From: Pseudisothecium myosuroides
Taxonomy: Eukaryota; Streptophyta; Bryopsida; Hypnales; Lembophyllaceae
Length of the DNA: 64,000 bases
Assembly: GCA_951799445.1 (NCBI GenBank)
Contig: OX637288.1
Location: 27,073,288-27,137,287 of the forward strand
Direction of reading: 5' to 3'
Shown piece by piece: positions 1 through 11,813 of this stretch. Positions within the stretch are counted from its first letter, which is position 1. The number at the start of each line of letters is the position of its first letter. The position numbers and the translations under genes are program-made. Under the pieces are notes generated by a model, which was not told where the DNA came from, made no database searches, and worked only from the letters and a program-made list of their open reading frames with translations.

Positions 1-240
1 CAAGAAATTCTAGTAGATTTTCAAAAGATTTAAAAAGATTCCAGTAGAATCCCATAAGATTTTTATAGATTCTTAAAAGATTCCAAAAGATTCTTGGAAT
101 TTCTAAAAATTTAACAGAATTCTGTTGATTTAAGTTGAACCAACAGAAAACGTGTTGATGCGGTCCAAAAAAACGCCTTCGTTGAGGAAAAATCATTTTT
201 ATGTTGATTCGGTCAAAATTCAGCAGAAATGTGTTGATTT
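1..240. repeat. short-period imperfect AT-rich repeat (AAAGATTC-like)
   Basis: The first 110 bases repeat variants of an AAAAGATTC / TAGATT motif about every 10-16 bases. The next 130 bases repeat a 'tgttgatt..ggtc' motif. No coding signal is visible and the repeat may continue beyond the window edge. Confidence 0.4.
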
Positions 241-544
241 TGTCTTGATTTTGACCCCCTTTCTAGTAGTGGAGGAAGATAACATGTGCCCCTTTGGAGG
301 GGTCCCGGAAGGCATTTAGGGCCTGCAACAGATACATAATTTGAATGTGATAGCGGCAGCAGCACACGTTTCGTTCTTTGCATTTGATTACAAAGAAAGG
401 GCGGAGGTTGATGAAAGCTCGGTGCTGGATGGAACAATTCGGGTGCGCGTCAATGAAGCAAATGAACAACTGCATCTGCAAACAAAATCGCAGTTAGTAA
501 AGGCCCAAAAAAGCAGATCCTTCCAGGGCCGCTCGCAGGCCGAC

Positions 545-770
545 TGAAAAGTACTCCGACAGTAGCACTACGGCAGTACCCCTAGTACCCCTAGTACTCT
601 AGGTAGGACTTTGGTAGTACCCCAAATACATGTAGTATTGTTTGGAAGACCGAGGTATTACTCCTAGTGCACATGGTACTCTTGGTAGGACTGAGGTAGT
701 ACCCCTAATGCACACAGTATTCTTGGTAGAACTGTAGGCTGACGTTCAGTACCGACCTAAGTACTCAAAG
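545..770. repeat. imperfect tandem repeat rich in GTAGTACCCCTA
   Basis: Units of very roughly 60 bases repeat the string 'ctaGGTAGgACT..GGTAGTACCCC(t)A..tgcACa..GTA(c/t)Tct', with clear starts near 595, 655 and 685. The units are diverged. The repeat lies in the GC-richer first 3 kb and has no convincing reading frame. Confidence 0.45.
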
Positions 771-1754
771 GACAGAGACATGGGACTGCGGTCGCACTTG
801 TGGTACACAGTAAAAAAGCATTACTACCCTAGCAGTACGTGCTCGTATGATAAAATCCTTCGCAAGCAAAAAGTAGGATAAGCAAGTCACGGATGCAGTG
901 GTGGGCAAGGACCGCTCCCCATCGAACAGTGCATGGAATGCCCTGTAGGAGTCCCAGGAACGACAGGTTCAGTACAACGTACTGCAGGTGAAGTCCTCCT
1001 GAGTACGTCGTTTACTTCTGCAGCGGTGGCCTCAACATACCATAGTACTTGAAGGGAGAAGAGGACATCAAGAACAGACCGATGCGCAATGAAGGGCTCA
1101 GAAGTAGTGTTCAAAGGATTTGCCGGAGGTTTTGCAAGCACCAGCACCAATGAACGACCATGAGGAGGTACTACTTGCAGATGTATGAGGTAGTCATGCA
1201 GCAGTACGTAGTACCGACGGACATGTTCCGAGCACATGCGTAGCCATGTACAATGCGGCTTCCAAAGCAAATAGTAAAGAATGCGGCAGACGTTGTCATT
1301 TGAAGGTGCTGTCCTTCCCTCCCTAAGTACTAGTGCGTATTACACGAGTACTGCCTCGGACTTCTATAGTACGAAACGCAATTTTGGAATGCGTCACGGT
1401 GCACTGCGAAGCATCTCTAAGGGAGGCGGAGTTTGGAGAAGTGACCGGAGGTAATTGGGGCGGTTACATAGTACTATGGCTGTAGAGTAACGTGGTGCGC
1501 TCATGCGAGGCAGCATGCACAAGGTGAGCCGACGAAGACAGACTACAATTGTCTATCACAAGAATGACGTGAATAAGGAAAGCTGGATGTCAGGGCTCAG
1601 CTGCTCTTTGTCACCTCTGAACTTGACAGCACCCATAGACTGTTCTTTGGGTCGACGCCCAATGAATCAAGAAGACGGAGATGTACAGGGGCGGATAGGA
1701 AAGGACTCTCTAGTATCGGGTGATTGCAATGGTCCAACGCAATGCTGATTGTAA
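771..1754. other. GC-richer segment without a recognisable gene
   Basis: Base composition is close to balanced, unlike the AT-rich DNA after 3.7 kb. A 127-codon frame on the minus strand (887-1270) has no motif I recognise, and the opposite strand is similarly open in places. The segment may be the decayed remainder of the element carrying the transposase-like frame just downstream. Confidence 0.3.
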
Positions 1755-2597
1755 CTAACATTTGAGGACACAACGCACGACGGTGCAATACAAGAAGCGG
1801 GTTCGGGAAACTATTACCTGACTTTCGAGTAGCAGGTGAGCGGCATGCGTGTCGTAAACATTTCTCCCAAGGCGCTTGCGTCTAACATCCCGTCGTCCTG
1901 GACTCACTCGAGTTTCCTCCGTCCACCACTGCAGCACAAGAGCCTTCACCTCGTCCGAGACGCCACCGTCTCTTTTCTTCCGTGATGGAACTAGGTATCG
2001 GGATGAACTGGACTCAGTAGCCGATCGGAGGCGCTGTAGAGCTGCCATTAAATTTTCCTTGCGAGTACCGAGAATGCTATGGAATTTTGAGATGTCTGAA
2101 TCTAATTCGGAAACCACCGCTTCCAAAATAGAGCGCTTCCATGCCAGCATACTTGTCAAATGAGGGATCTTCAAAGCCAGGAGATCTGAGCGAATGTTCT
2201 AGAGGATCTCTCGCTGGACCTTTACTTCTTGAGGACTTGGGTAGTAATCAGGAAGCAATGGACGGACGCGGCGACTTGTGAATACCTTATCCAGAACTGC
2301 CGCTCGGAAACCCGGATCTGGAATGCGTGTAAGTAATCGCATGAGCGCAGCCTTGATTTGGTGTGCGCTCCTCCACACACTTATTCGATGTTGCCGGCAA
2401 TTCCATCGAAGTGGGTCATCACCCGCCTTGCCAGCAGTCTCCCCAGGTCGAGGACGTAGTGCTTCAGCGGCCGCGCGGTTCGCTCTGCTTCGGCGCTGAC
2501 GGTCCCTCCAGCTGCGGCGTCGATCCTCCAACTCCGCCACCAGCACCCGTTCTCGAGTCCGAGGACCTGGTCGGCTCATGCTCTGCCGACCATCCAT
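1755..2597 (-). pseudogene. degenerate transposase-like open frame with one internal stop
   Basis: Reading leftward from the ATG at 2597, one frame stays open for about 281 codons except for a single TAG at 2199-2201. An in-frame TGA lies four codons upstream of the ATG. The N-terminal half is basic and Arg-rich. The C-terminal half reads as a compact helical protein, with a segment of the form V-x-D-E-V-K-x-L-V-L-x-W-W-x-E-x-T-R-V-S-P, then R-R-D-V-R-R-K-R-x-G, then Y-D-T-H-x-x-H-L-L-L. From memory this resembles uncharacterised transposon-borne proteins of plants and invertebrates. I cannot confirm the family and no DDE catalytic triad is visible. GC content is higher than in neighbouring DNA, suggesting a different origin. 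It is probably a decayed piece of an autonomous DNA transposon. Confidence 0.4.
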
Positions 2598-2899
2598 GGT
2601 TGCACGTCAACTCCCGGACACGCACGCCATCCGCAGCGACAGCATTTCTGTGATCCCTCCTTCCGCTTGCCAGAATTAGTTGTGGACATTGCCGATAGCT
2701 CCACGAGAACTCCGCCAAGCAGGTGCAGAACGGACTGGACAGTTTCTGATGGCGGCGGGGTTCAACCGTCAAGACCTGTAGATTGCAGGAGATCAGCAGT
2801 AATGAAGTCGCAATTAAAGCAATCCACGATGGCAAAGTGCAGACATTGTGGGCCCCACCTATACTACGGAGTCCTCACGTATACCCTGAACTACTAGAG

Positions 2900-3442
2900 G
2901 TGGGCGCAGTCTGTGATTTACCTGCAGAAATGGTCCTTCCGCAATTTTATTTTTAGAAAATAGTAAATCGACGTGGAAAAAAAAAATGGCCATTGCTTGC
3001 AACTTAGAGGTCGGCTAAACGCAGAAGGAAGAAAGTGGAGATCGTTTTGTAATTGTTCAGAAATTACTGTTGAATACAGCCCACTTTAGGGCTATGCCAA
3101 ACACAATTGCAGCAATTTTTAGGAAATCCCTCTCCTGTGAACCTATATTTCGATTAGAGGAACAACTCCTCCAATTATAACGCTTTACTTCTTCAAAAAA
3201 GGTACTCAATAGTACTAAAATCCACCAAAACAGCAAATGTGACATATATTTAAAATTCAACTTGACCTCCTTAAGTAATTTTGAAAAAAGTGAGATAATT
3301 CAAGTACATTCTTCAGTATTAAAGGAAACGTGGTCTGAAATTTCATGTCCATTCATGCCTTTTTGAAGAAGCTATGGCAAAAGTACTCGTCCGCTCCCAA
3401 CGTGTGACACAAAATAGTACAAGTGTTTCTTGCAATCACCCT
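2900..3442. mobile_element. fragment of the GGGTGATTGC-end repeat family
   Basis: The right end, at about 3420-3442, reads GTTTCTTGCAATCACCC. It matches the right ends of elements at 45.9 and 48.55 kb, including the preceding phrase about a 'GTGTGACA..A(a/t)ATAGTACAAG' stretch. The left end is not clear. There is no reading frame longer than 70 codons. Confidence 0.4.
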
Positions 3443-4909
3443 ATTTGGCAAGCCTGGCCGCGCTTCTTCCTTGCTAGTGACTGTGGTGAGGAAGGAAAAT
3501 GCTCCCAACCATGTCCAAGCCCGGGCTAGCTACGTATACATTAGAAAGAATTCGGGCCCTCTAAAGGGCCACGAGCTTCTACGAGTTCTCCCACAAGTTT
3601 TGGTGAGTTCTCGACTACTAGAATTGCGCCATTGCAGCAGGGTGACATGGCTGAACTTCGGCCCCATCAGATTTTAAAAAAATAAAAAATAAAAAAATAA
3701 AAAAATTGAAAATATATTTTTTTGACAATCCATACCATTGTTCACAGCATGGGGACAGATTGGAGAACAAGCCTGAAACAGCCCTCTTGGCCTCAAATCC
3801 CTTCTAATGGCAAAAAACATTGGCAATGCTCTTAGTCTCAAAATTAAATGAGGGTCATTAGCCTACCACATGTAGTTTGTGGTTATAATTCTATATAAGT
3901 AATAAATTTTATTCATGGGAGTGTATTCAAAAATTATGCATTTTTCCAAAAGCAATATCATTGAAAAGAAAAAGTTGATTGAATTTACAATCCAATTAAT
4001 GACAAATCCTACAGTTGGATTCTGATTTTTAAAGTTGTAAATATCTGCACTTTACATGAATACCAATTCAATAACCAAAAATTTGTGAATGAGAAAACTA
4101 ATCACGAACTGAGCTTATAGGTTTGGAGTGTATGTTGTTCATGGTGATGACAAATTTTTTTTGTCAAGGTCAATAGACTTCATATGGAGACAAAAATATT
4201 GTTTTGCATCCAATATGATAGTTGATCCGTTGATTTGAGCAAGCATGCCTCAAAATTTATTAGATTTGTGAAACTGCCAAGGTCAATGATGATAAACTTC
4301 TTGAAATATTTTCTAGTAACTTTTCCTCAAAAGACAAATGGAATTGGCATGTAACCAAAGTCGTTTCATATATTTTGGAACTTTGTGGAACAAGAAATGA
4401 ATTTCTGGACTTTCGAGCGTTTAACGGGTTAAGAAGCCCCCTAATTGTGAATCCTAAATCCTACACCCAATTTTGTAATTGTGAGTAGTGCACAAAAATT
4501 GAATTAATATAGCATATGATGTATTCATTGCAATTGGGAATTACAAATAATGTATGCCCCTCCTTTAAATCTTTAATGAACTACATTAGAAAATTACATA
4601 ATGATAATTAGGGTTTGAAAGAAACAATAGACAAAAAATAATACCCCCCCATTAAATACCTAGTGTTTGCATATATATATCCTTATTTTTTTCAAAGACT
4701 GCACCTCTCAACTATTTTTTTGAGATTTTGCACTTTTTTCAGCTCTCTTACTTAGAGAATTATTCTATATTTGATCTTCCTAGGATATAATCTTTTTAAA
4801 TGTCTAATCATTAGCAATATTTTTTATTTATTTTTAAATGAATTTTTAATTTTAAAATTATTAAAAAAAAATCATGAGTATTGGATAGAATGCAACAAAT
4901 AGTATGTTT
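3443..4909. other. AT-rich intergenic DNA, no gene seen
   Basis: An 84-codon frame begins inside the preceding repeat end and has no recognisable motif. The stretch 3755-3820 (tail ending CTTCTAATGG) matches the right end of a small element at about 54.47-54.77 kb, so a repeat fragment sits here. The remainder shows neither coding bias nor clear repeats. Confidence 0.3.
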
Positions 4910-5872
4910 TTTTGCAATCACCTCCAAGCATACTTCTAGGATATTTTTTATTCCCCTTTGGGCTACCTGTTAGGCAAAAAAATTTAGTGTACATAAAGGT
5001 TAATTTTTTGGAGCTAGATGTAATTTGAATTCAAAATCATGAAATTAAAGCTTAAGAAAACCTTGAAGTATTCCGTAGGTGCAAGGAACTAGAAGTTGCC
5101 CATACCCAAAAGTGTTCAAGGGGAGAAATTGAACCACATTCAAGATGAAAGAACATGTGTTAATCAAGGACAACAAAAATTCTCAAGATAGTTGTCGCTT
5201 TGGTTGTGGAGCCTTAAAATTCCAATATTCTATGATTTAGTCATTTGACTTCAAAAGAAACCAATCATTGCTCAATTGCACCTAATATTTGTCAATATTT
5301 ACTAAAACCTCTAAACATCATCTCATTATTGAAATTTCAGCTAATAAAACTAGTTCTGACCTAAAGATAATCACTTGGAACTGAAAAATTGTTTGCAAAC
5401 TTTTCAACACTAAAAGCGTGTCACTAAGTAGCAAATTTGCAAGGACAAGAAAATTCATCAATAAAGTTTCTTAGAAGGTTTGAACAAATTTAGGAATTTT
5501 ATTTTTTATTTTTATCAATCCATCTATAAGGTGCAACAAAAGTTTAATGACCTTGAGAAGAAGAAAAAGTAGTACTTGGGGTTGAGTTGTGCAAAAGTCA
5601 TGAAAGGTAATTTTAAACCTCAAAGGCCTCAAAATAACCGATTTCTACATATTTCGCATAGATAAAAGGGTTAGTAATATTTTTATATTAAGGCTTCACG
5701 GTCTGTGTTTTCTTGATGAATGTTGGTGCTTTGGATACATAGCCTTTGTAGAAAATTATAGAGTACCTAAGTTCAATTTGTATAAAGGAAGGTGAATTTT
5801 CAAAGTTTTAAACTAGTCCAATCACTCTAGTGTACATTTGTGCGTCATGCCAAAATGTTGTGTACAATGTTT
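4910..5872 (+). repeat. dispersed noncoding repeat R1, copy 1
   Basis: This segment aligns by eye, with many substitutions, to 50205-50945 and in part to 21460-21660. Shared landmarks are 'ATTGCCCATGTGCTAGGCAAA'-like text, 'GGTGCAAGGAACTAGAAGTTGCCC', 'GTGTTCAAGGG' and 'GGCTTTACGGTC'. All three copies run in the same direction. No protein is encoded and the family boundaries are unclear. Confidence 0.45.
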
Positions 5873-6735
5873 TTAACCCCTAAAGTCCAAAGAATCCCCT
5901 TAAGGAACTCTTGGACATTTGGACAAGTGCTCATGATCTCAATTCTTAGCAATTTTTTTTCCAAAATAAAAAAACTAACTAGCTTTGTAGAAATATAATT
6001 TTTATTTTCAAACAGTGCTTGGGAGCAAAAGTCATGCCACAATAGGCCCAAATTAGGCAAAAGAGAGTAGCAAAAAAACACAAAACTTGAAATAATGATT
6101 TTTAATTTTTTTTTCTTATAGATTAAATATTTTTTTCTTTATGGAAAAATTTGATTCATTCCATTTGGACAAGTACTATGAAAGTAACGAAGCTTCTTAT
6201 CTACGGACAATTTTAGCAAATTCTTGAGAATATAATGTATTGGATCCATTAATGAATGCAATTTTAACAATTTAAAAAAAAAATTGCACATGGTTTAGTT
6301 AACTTTGCTTTCTAGAACAATTTCACTATTTGGATATATGTGTTTCAATTCCATCTTATAGCTATCAATAATTTAGTTTTTTTTTTTTAATTTATTTTAA
6401 AATTCTTAATTCTTCAATATAAAAAAAAAAATTAATTCTCAATATAGAGTGCAAATTTTTTATGTTAGGAGGTTTCAAAGCCTTGTAATCTAGTTAGGCT
6501 AGGAGTAAAAAATCCCAATTTTCTTCACTGTAAAGTGAAAACACATATATCTTGTAATCGATACCATTAAAGGTTCTGAAATTTCTTCCAAACATTTTCA
6601 TACTAGTCTAGTGCAAGATTTTAATGTTGAATATGAGAAAAAAAATAACTGTTTAAATTTTTTGTTGTTTGCATTGAAAATGGTACTTGTAAGTGGTTTT
6701 TGTCTTTTTGACCAATAAAATGGGCTTGAGGCTTT
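5873..6735 (+). mobile_element. TTAA-flanked CCCCTAAAG element, degenerate copy
   Basis: TTAA at 5873-5876 is followed by CCCCTAAAGTCC. The interior matches other copies: 'caattggtgcc(c)..gAgcAaAAgTtATGcca', 'TTATAGATTA..TTTTT' and 'CTAGTgcAAGATyyTA'. The right end near 6735 is eroded and lacks AGGGGTTAA. The same eroded end adjoins the same flank at about 55605 and (inverted) about 17135, so this insertion predates duplication of the phytocyanin block. Confidence 0.6.
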
Positions 6736-6746
6736 AATTATACTAT

Positions 6747-7540
6747 CAATGCGTCATTGTTGTCACATCGAGCAAATTAGGAGCACCAGACGACTCAGAC
6801 AAGCGGACATATGGGACGGTTTGGACAAAACAAACAAACAATGTAATTACCTTAATTCTTTAGTGACCACGGTTGATTTGGGGGTCGAGTGCACTTTTTC
6901 AATACAAATTTGGAAAAGGAAAATTTCATCACTACTCCAAGGAAGTAATCCCATATCAGACCATAGGATTTGATGTTGTAGGCTTTATCCGTGAAAAAAA
7001 CAAAAAGTGAACATAATCTGACAGTGCAATTTGTTGTGAGTGATCTTCAAGGTGCGACGCATCGAATTAGCCTTCAGCTGAAGCAACATAATACATTATT
7101 GCCCATAACTTTTGAAACATGCCTCCACAATTCATGGGATTGCTGGGCAACTTTCCATTGTTTTTAGGCGTCAATTTCAAATAGAATCACATGAGTTGTT
7201 GAATATATATGTGACTTAGAAGGTATGAATCAGGTCGGCCCTTTTGTCTTTGGACAAGCATAGCTACCTCGTTATTGCACAGAATTCTCTAAAACTAGAT
7301 TTCTTTTGAGCGCATGCTAAAGTTCTATTTACGTTACTCGTTGAGTTTTTTCAAATACCCTGTATTGAGGGCAATAAAAGACAAAGAATCCAAAATTTGA
7401 CCAAAAAGTGGTCAACCAGTCACTAAAGGTTTAAAGTAGTCACATCAGGTGGATTAGGGTCATCAAACTTCTTGGACAAGTAGGCAAATCAGATGGTTAG
7501 GGTGGACACTCCGCCCAATGTGAGAACTATGCAATACGTC
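6747..7540. mobile_element. Mutator-like element with 9-bp target duplication
   Basis: The direct repeats CAATGCGTC (6747-6755) and CAATACGTC (7532-7540) bracket 776 bp. The ends are ATTGTTGTCACATCGAG and, inverted, CATAGTTCTCACATTGGG, which are similar over about 17 bases. The paralogous flank at 55605-55640 runs through uninterrupted with a single CCATGATGTC, an empty site. A 9-bp duplication is typical of Mutator-like elements. No transposase frame is present; the longest frame is 74 codons. The superfamily is inferred from duplication length only. Confidence 0.55.
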
Positions 7541-9825
7541 CAATTGTTTGAAATTTTAAATCTTAAAATTTTATGATTTTATAAAATTCTAAAGTTTTAA
7601 AGTTGAAAATCATAAAATTATAAAATATTTATATAATTTTGATTTATTAACTTATAAATTAATAAAATTAGAATTGATAATTGATAAATTGATTAATTTG
7701 ACATTTTTATAAAATTGGTGTTTTAGATTTGTAAATATGATATAGTTTTAAATTTTAAATTTAATATATGAAACATTTTTTCCATCAAATATTTACTAAG
7801 CCGTGATAATAGTTGGTAAAGATTATTTTGAGCTTGATGAGGTTACAAAAAAATTATATGTTTTGCATTGATACAAGAAGAATACATGAAGAATTAGTAT
7901 TGTTGTTGCAACAATAGGATTCCATTTTTTTATTTGCTAGCAATTATGATAACTTAAAATTATAAAATTTCAAATGTTAAATATTTTTAATCTTTATTTG
8001 TTTTTCAAGGTATTAAACAATCCATAAACTTGTGGACTTTTAATTTTATAAATTTATAAAAAATTTAAATTTAAATAATAATAAATTAATAAATTAGAAA
8101 AATTATAGATTGTCCATTTAAAATTCTAAAATTCTAAATTTTAAATGATTTAATATTTCTAAGCTTATAATATCTTATTATATAATGTATTAATTAAATT
8201 AATAAAAATATAATATAATACGTTTAAATTTTATTAAATTAAAATTAAAATTAATAAAATTAAAATAGTCTTTACTAATACTAAATTTTTATTGTTTATC
8301 AAACTACTAACAATACAAATAGTTCTTATAGAACTAGAGGATTCTAAACCAACTCAATTAGTTTCATTCATATTTCATTATTCTATAACCAAGATGCACT
8401 TTCAACTTTTTCACTAGTGCTTGGTAATTGGTATGGGTTAACTTGTTTGTTAAAATGACAATATAACATGCTTTATTAGAAAGTCATATTGAATGGATTG
8501 TAAAAATCTATATCAAAATCCAAAAATCCTTGTTTTTCTAAATTAAATATTTTTATGATTTTTCATGTTTGTACATTTGCTCTTGTTGAAATTTTAGTTG
8601 GTAGATTTTTCAACACATTGATAAATATAAGATTCTAAAGTTTTTTGAACCAAAGATATTTCACTAATTCACTTTTGGTAGATTTTACATGAATGATGCA
8701 ATTTAGTTCCATTTCAATCATCAAAGGTACCATGATGGATTGAATATTTAAACAAATAAGTCTTGCTAGGTAGATTGCAATTGTATTGAATGTGTTAAAT
8801 TCAAGAATCTCAAGATTTTTTGAATTTTCAAAATAATAAAAATTTGAAATCCATTGTTGGTTAACTATAGATTTTGGAAATTCCAAAATTTGCAAATTTG
8901 ATTTGATTAGATTATAGTGAAATTTTTAATATGTAAATAATGTAATAGTTTGATTAGAATATTAGATATTTGAATAATGAATAGATTATTTTAAAAAATT
9001 GAACACTGAAGTTAACTCTAAAGTGTGTAAAACTCCAAAGTGCTAATTATGAATGATTTTCAAAGAAACTATGGAATTAGAGAATACATCTATTCATTTT
9101 GATGCATTATTATTCCAGGTACGCAATTCATGTATTATACACAGGGGTCATCGGCATTAAAACAGCTTAGAGGACGGCTACTGTGAAAATTATATCAAAT
9201 TAAAAAGACCAAAAAGTCAGGTGAAGACCAAATTGAAAGAGAATTAAATGTAGAAAATGTTGAATTGCATACATATGAAAATAAACTTACAATACATATG
9301 AAAAGTTGAAATACCTGTGCATAGTTTTAAAACTTCTTTACAAGAAGTTACCTCCGATTAAAATTAAATTTTTATTAAAAAGTCCAAAAAGTTGGGTAGC
9401 TTGTCTCATGATACATGGATTAAAAAAAACTCATATAATTAGTTTTTTGATGCTATTATTGTCCCCAAAGAAATATCATTTTTTATATATAATTACGTTT
9501 TTGGATTCCTTGTTAAAAGGGCTTTAAGAATTTTCTACATTAAAACAAATTTTATCCCTTGAAAATGGACTAAAATGCATTATAAGTGATTATAATCAAG
9601 GCCATATAATATGGAAATTGCGTACCCGTGATTATTATGGATGTTGAATAAGTAAAACAATCTTTCTGGTACCTCTAGTTTTCATTGTGCCCCTCACAAA
9701 GTCACAGCCATGCGTTCGATCAGATTGAGAATGCCAACTCTATATTATAAAATGGGCGGTCTTTCATGCGCCATTTTTACATTTACGTTAGCTTGAATGC
9801 TGTGCTGATACATATGCAAATACAT
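7541..9825 (+). repeat. AT-rich upstream arm of the duplicated phytocyanin block (copy 1, left)
   Basis: This very AT-rich noncoding DNA recurs inverted at about 15485-17130 and 44640-45155, and in the same direction at 55630-56337 plus 57591-58379. The shared order of landmarks shows one duplicated unit lying upstream of each phytocyanin gene: 'gaccAAgATGCACTTtcaac', 'GGTTTTCATTGTGC', 'GGTCTTTCATGcGCCATTTT'. Frames at 8635-8895 and 9306-9527 are not preserved in the other copies and are not genes. Confidence 0.7.
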
Positions 9826-10319
9826 ATTATTAACGTCAATTTAACGAATTTTGGCATGAACGTAACTGCGTCAAAGCAATGGAGTATCGCCAACTTAACG
9901 AATTTGTTATACTGTATGCTAAGTTAAGAATAAATTAGTGTGCATCTGAAATTGTATTTCCTCAAGCACAACTTAGTTCACCACTGAGCCCGCTAAGATT
10001 AATTTTCACCCCATCCCTGACCGCTAAATACTACGGAGTATAATTTTCTTTGCTTGAAGGCCGGTTCACTGCGCTAATCAACGAAATTGACGTTCGAGTC
10101 ATCAAATCTTTAACTGAATCGGCGAAATCAATGTCATAGTCGTCCCCCATGGCCGGGATTAACTGAGGCGATCCTTCGCAAACTGAACGGAGGCTGGCGC
10201 AGCCCTGCAGCCGCATATTCCGCTCCTCGTGCAGCTCGCATCGACACGTCGCAACTCCATCCCGCTCACTACCATGACAGCGCTGACTGTCTTCTTCGCT
10301 GGTCAATCAACCGAACGGG
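9826..10319 (+). promoter_or_regulatory. upstream region of the type B phytocyanin gene
   Basis: This segment is strongly conserved upstream of the four full genes, most of all 10150-10319 (from 'ggCCGGGATTAACTGAgGCGATCC' onward), found also at 15050-15225 (-), 44115-44290 (-) and 61905-62074 (+). It contains the intact TTA target site (about 9968) that is interrupted by a 3.3-kb insertion in the 41-kb copy. Conservation stronger than in the adjacent AT-rich arm suggests promoter function. Confidence 0.5.
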
Positions 10320-10326
10320 TATAAAT
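10320..10326 (+). promoter_or_regulatory. TATA box of gene 11041-11647
   Basis: TATAAAT follows CGGG and lies about 720 bases before the ATG. The same CGGGTATAA(a/g)T context is found at the equivalent position in all four genes. Transcription would start near 10350, in the pyrimidine-rich TCTTCTCCATC stretch. Confidence 0.65.
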
Positions 10327-10455
10327 TCACGCATCCGAAGTCCTCTTCTCCATCTTTCTTCTCCCTCTCCGCCTGGCCCCGACCTAGCGCTCTAGGTCGA
10401 TTTCTGTCTTCAGCTAGTGATCGAAGCTTGGAGCGCCATTCTTCTGACGTTGTAC

Positions 10456-11015
10456 GTAAGCAACTCTTACAATTGGCCTGAGGGACTCAGGCTTCAGAAG
10501 CAAGCACTGACTAGTACAGAATTCTTGCCTGTAGCTAGCGAGGTCTTTCGTTTCCCAATTTCTGGCTTGCAAGGGTCACATTTCAGTCAGTCATGCAGCG
10601 CGCACAATGCTACACTCTGCAGTTTGTTTGTTTGGCAAATAAATAGATCGATTGACAGTCACTTCGTGATTCTTTTTGTAACGCATTGATCGATTTCACA
10701 GTTCCTGAGTAAAGACTTCTTCTTGCATGACTGTTTTGCATTATATTCTTGGCTGAAGAGACTCTCACTTAGTAGCTATCTTGTGCGCACTTATATATAC
10801 GTATATGGCTATTCAATTGAATGTGCTAGACAAGTTCTGATTTGTGTTGTTGTAGCGTGCAAATCAGGCTCCTAGTTTAATTGCTTCCCGAGTGTCCGAA
10901 TTGAATTGTGATTTTTCATTCCGGCGTTCGCTAGGTCCGTCTACAGGCTATTTGCGACAGGATTTTATATATACTTATGTCGGAGTGAGTGACACATCTT
11001 TCTCTTGTAACGCAG
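10456..11015 (+). other. probable 5'-UTR intron of gene 11041-11647
   Basis: The donor is GTAAGC (after TTGTAC). The acceptor is a pyrimidine-rich run ending CTTGTAACGCAG, leaving a 25-base exon piece before the ATG. Donor and acceptor contexts are conserved in all four copies. Supported by sequence signals and conservation, not by transcript data. Confidence 0.55.
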
Positions 11016-11040
11016 GTCACATCCGATTAATTTACGCACA

Positions 11041-11647
11041 ATGGTAAGATCCGGGGCCACCGCTTTGGCCGTCGTCCTGGTGGTGATGGTGGCTTTCGTG
11101 CAGGGCTCGATGGCCACGGACTTCGTGGTGGGAGGGCCCCTGGGATGGGAGATGAATCGCTACAACGACCCCAATTTCTACCAGGATTGGGCGCGCAGCA
11201 ACATCCCCTACCACACCAGCGACTCTCTCGGTACACCAAGTCAACCCTAATAAAAACTAGTAACCTTGCTACAGACTTCTTCACTATGCTCTCATATGAT
11301 TTCACCTTACTTACGTTTACACTCATTCTCCTTACCGATATTGTTCACTTGTTTCGATCTCTGCGACGACATTAATTGTGGGCTGATGCATGGAGCGGCT
11401 ATGATTAATTTCCATTTATAATTGTGCAGTATTTCAATGGAGCCAAGGTGACAGCGTGATGCTGGTGACCGAGGCGGATTTCAACACGTGCAACATCCTG
11501 CATCCGATCGCGTTCTGGACGAACGAATTGCACCTGGTGTTCCCACTGATGGATCGCAAGAATCAACGACTGTTCTTCATCAGCGGCGCCAACAACCACT
11601 GCGGGAGTGGACAGAAGTTCTTCATCGACGTTTACCCAGCTGCTTGA
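11041..11647 (+). CDS. secreted phytocyanin-like (early-nodulin-like) protein, type B
   Basis: Exon 1 is 11041-11230 and exon 2 is 11430-11647. The 199-bp intron begins GTACACC and ends TTGTGCAG in phase 1, splitting a Val codon. The product is 135 aa: a signal peptide (about 1-25, hydrophobic ALAVVLVVMVAFV) and one cupredoxin/plastocyanin-like domain. Family marks are FVVGGPLGW at 28-36, F-Y-x-D-W at 46-50, SDSLVFQW at 60-67, VTEADF at 76-81 and a C-terminal HCGSGQKFFIDV. Cys84 and Cys121 can form the fold's disulfide. Of the four copper ligands only His120 and Gln125 remain: Asp71 replaces the first His and Ser115 the Cys, so a blue-copper site is not expected. No GPI-anchor signal or hydroxyproline-rich tail follows, so the protein should be soluble in the cell wall or apoplast. 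It converges on the type A gene at 13854-14369. Confidence 0.88.
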
Positions 11648-11807
11648 GTACGTGCGTGCGTGCCTGCCTCTCTTGCAGAAGACGATGGCGGAGACAGCGG
11701 AGTGGTAGTCGCTTGCTGCGCGTTTACTCTCGCTAGGTAGCTGTTTCAACTATGCCCGTTTATGCTATGTGGCAACCGTGCGGAGTCTTGTATTTGCAGA
11801 CTCTTGT

Positions 11808-11813
11808 AATAAA
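11808..11813 (+). terminator. polyadenylation signal AATAAA of gene 11041-11647
   Basis: AATAAA lies 161 bases past the stop codon. The same signal sits at the same relative place in the paralogue (42620-42625, minus strand). Confidence 0.55.

Noticed and set aside
887..1270. 127-codon minus-strand frame as a gene
   Set aside because: No recognisable motif, no conserved copy, and it lies in compositionally mixed DNA beside a decayed element.
11027..11326. Antisense frames over phytocyanin exon 1 (Arg/Pro-rich, about 99 codons) seen at each gene
   Set aside because: They are opposite-strand shadows of GC-rich exon 1; their reading frame has no independent support.
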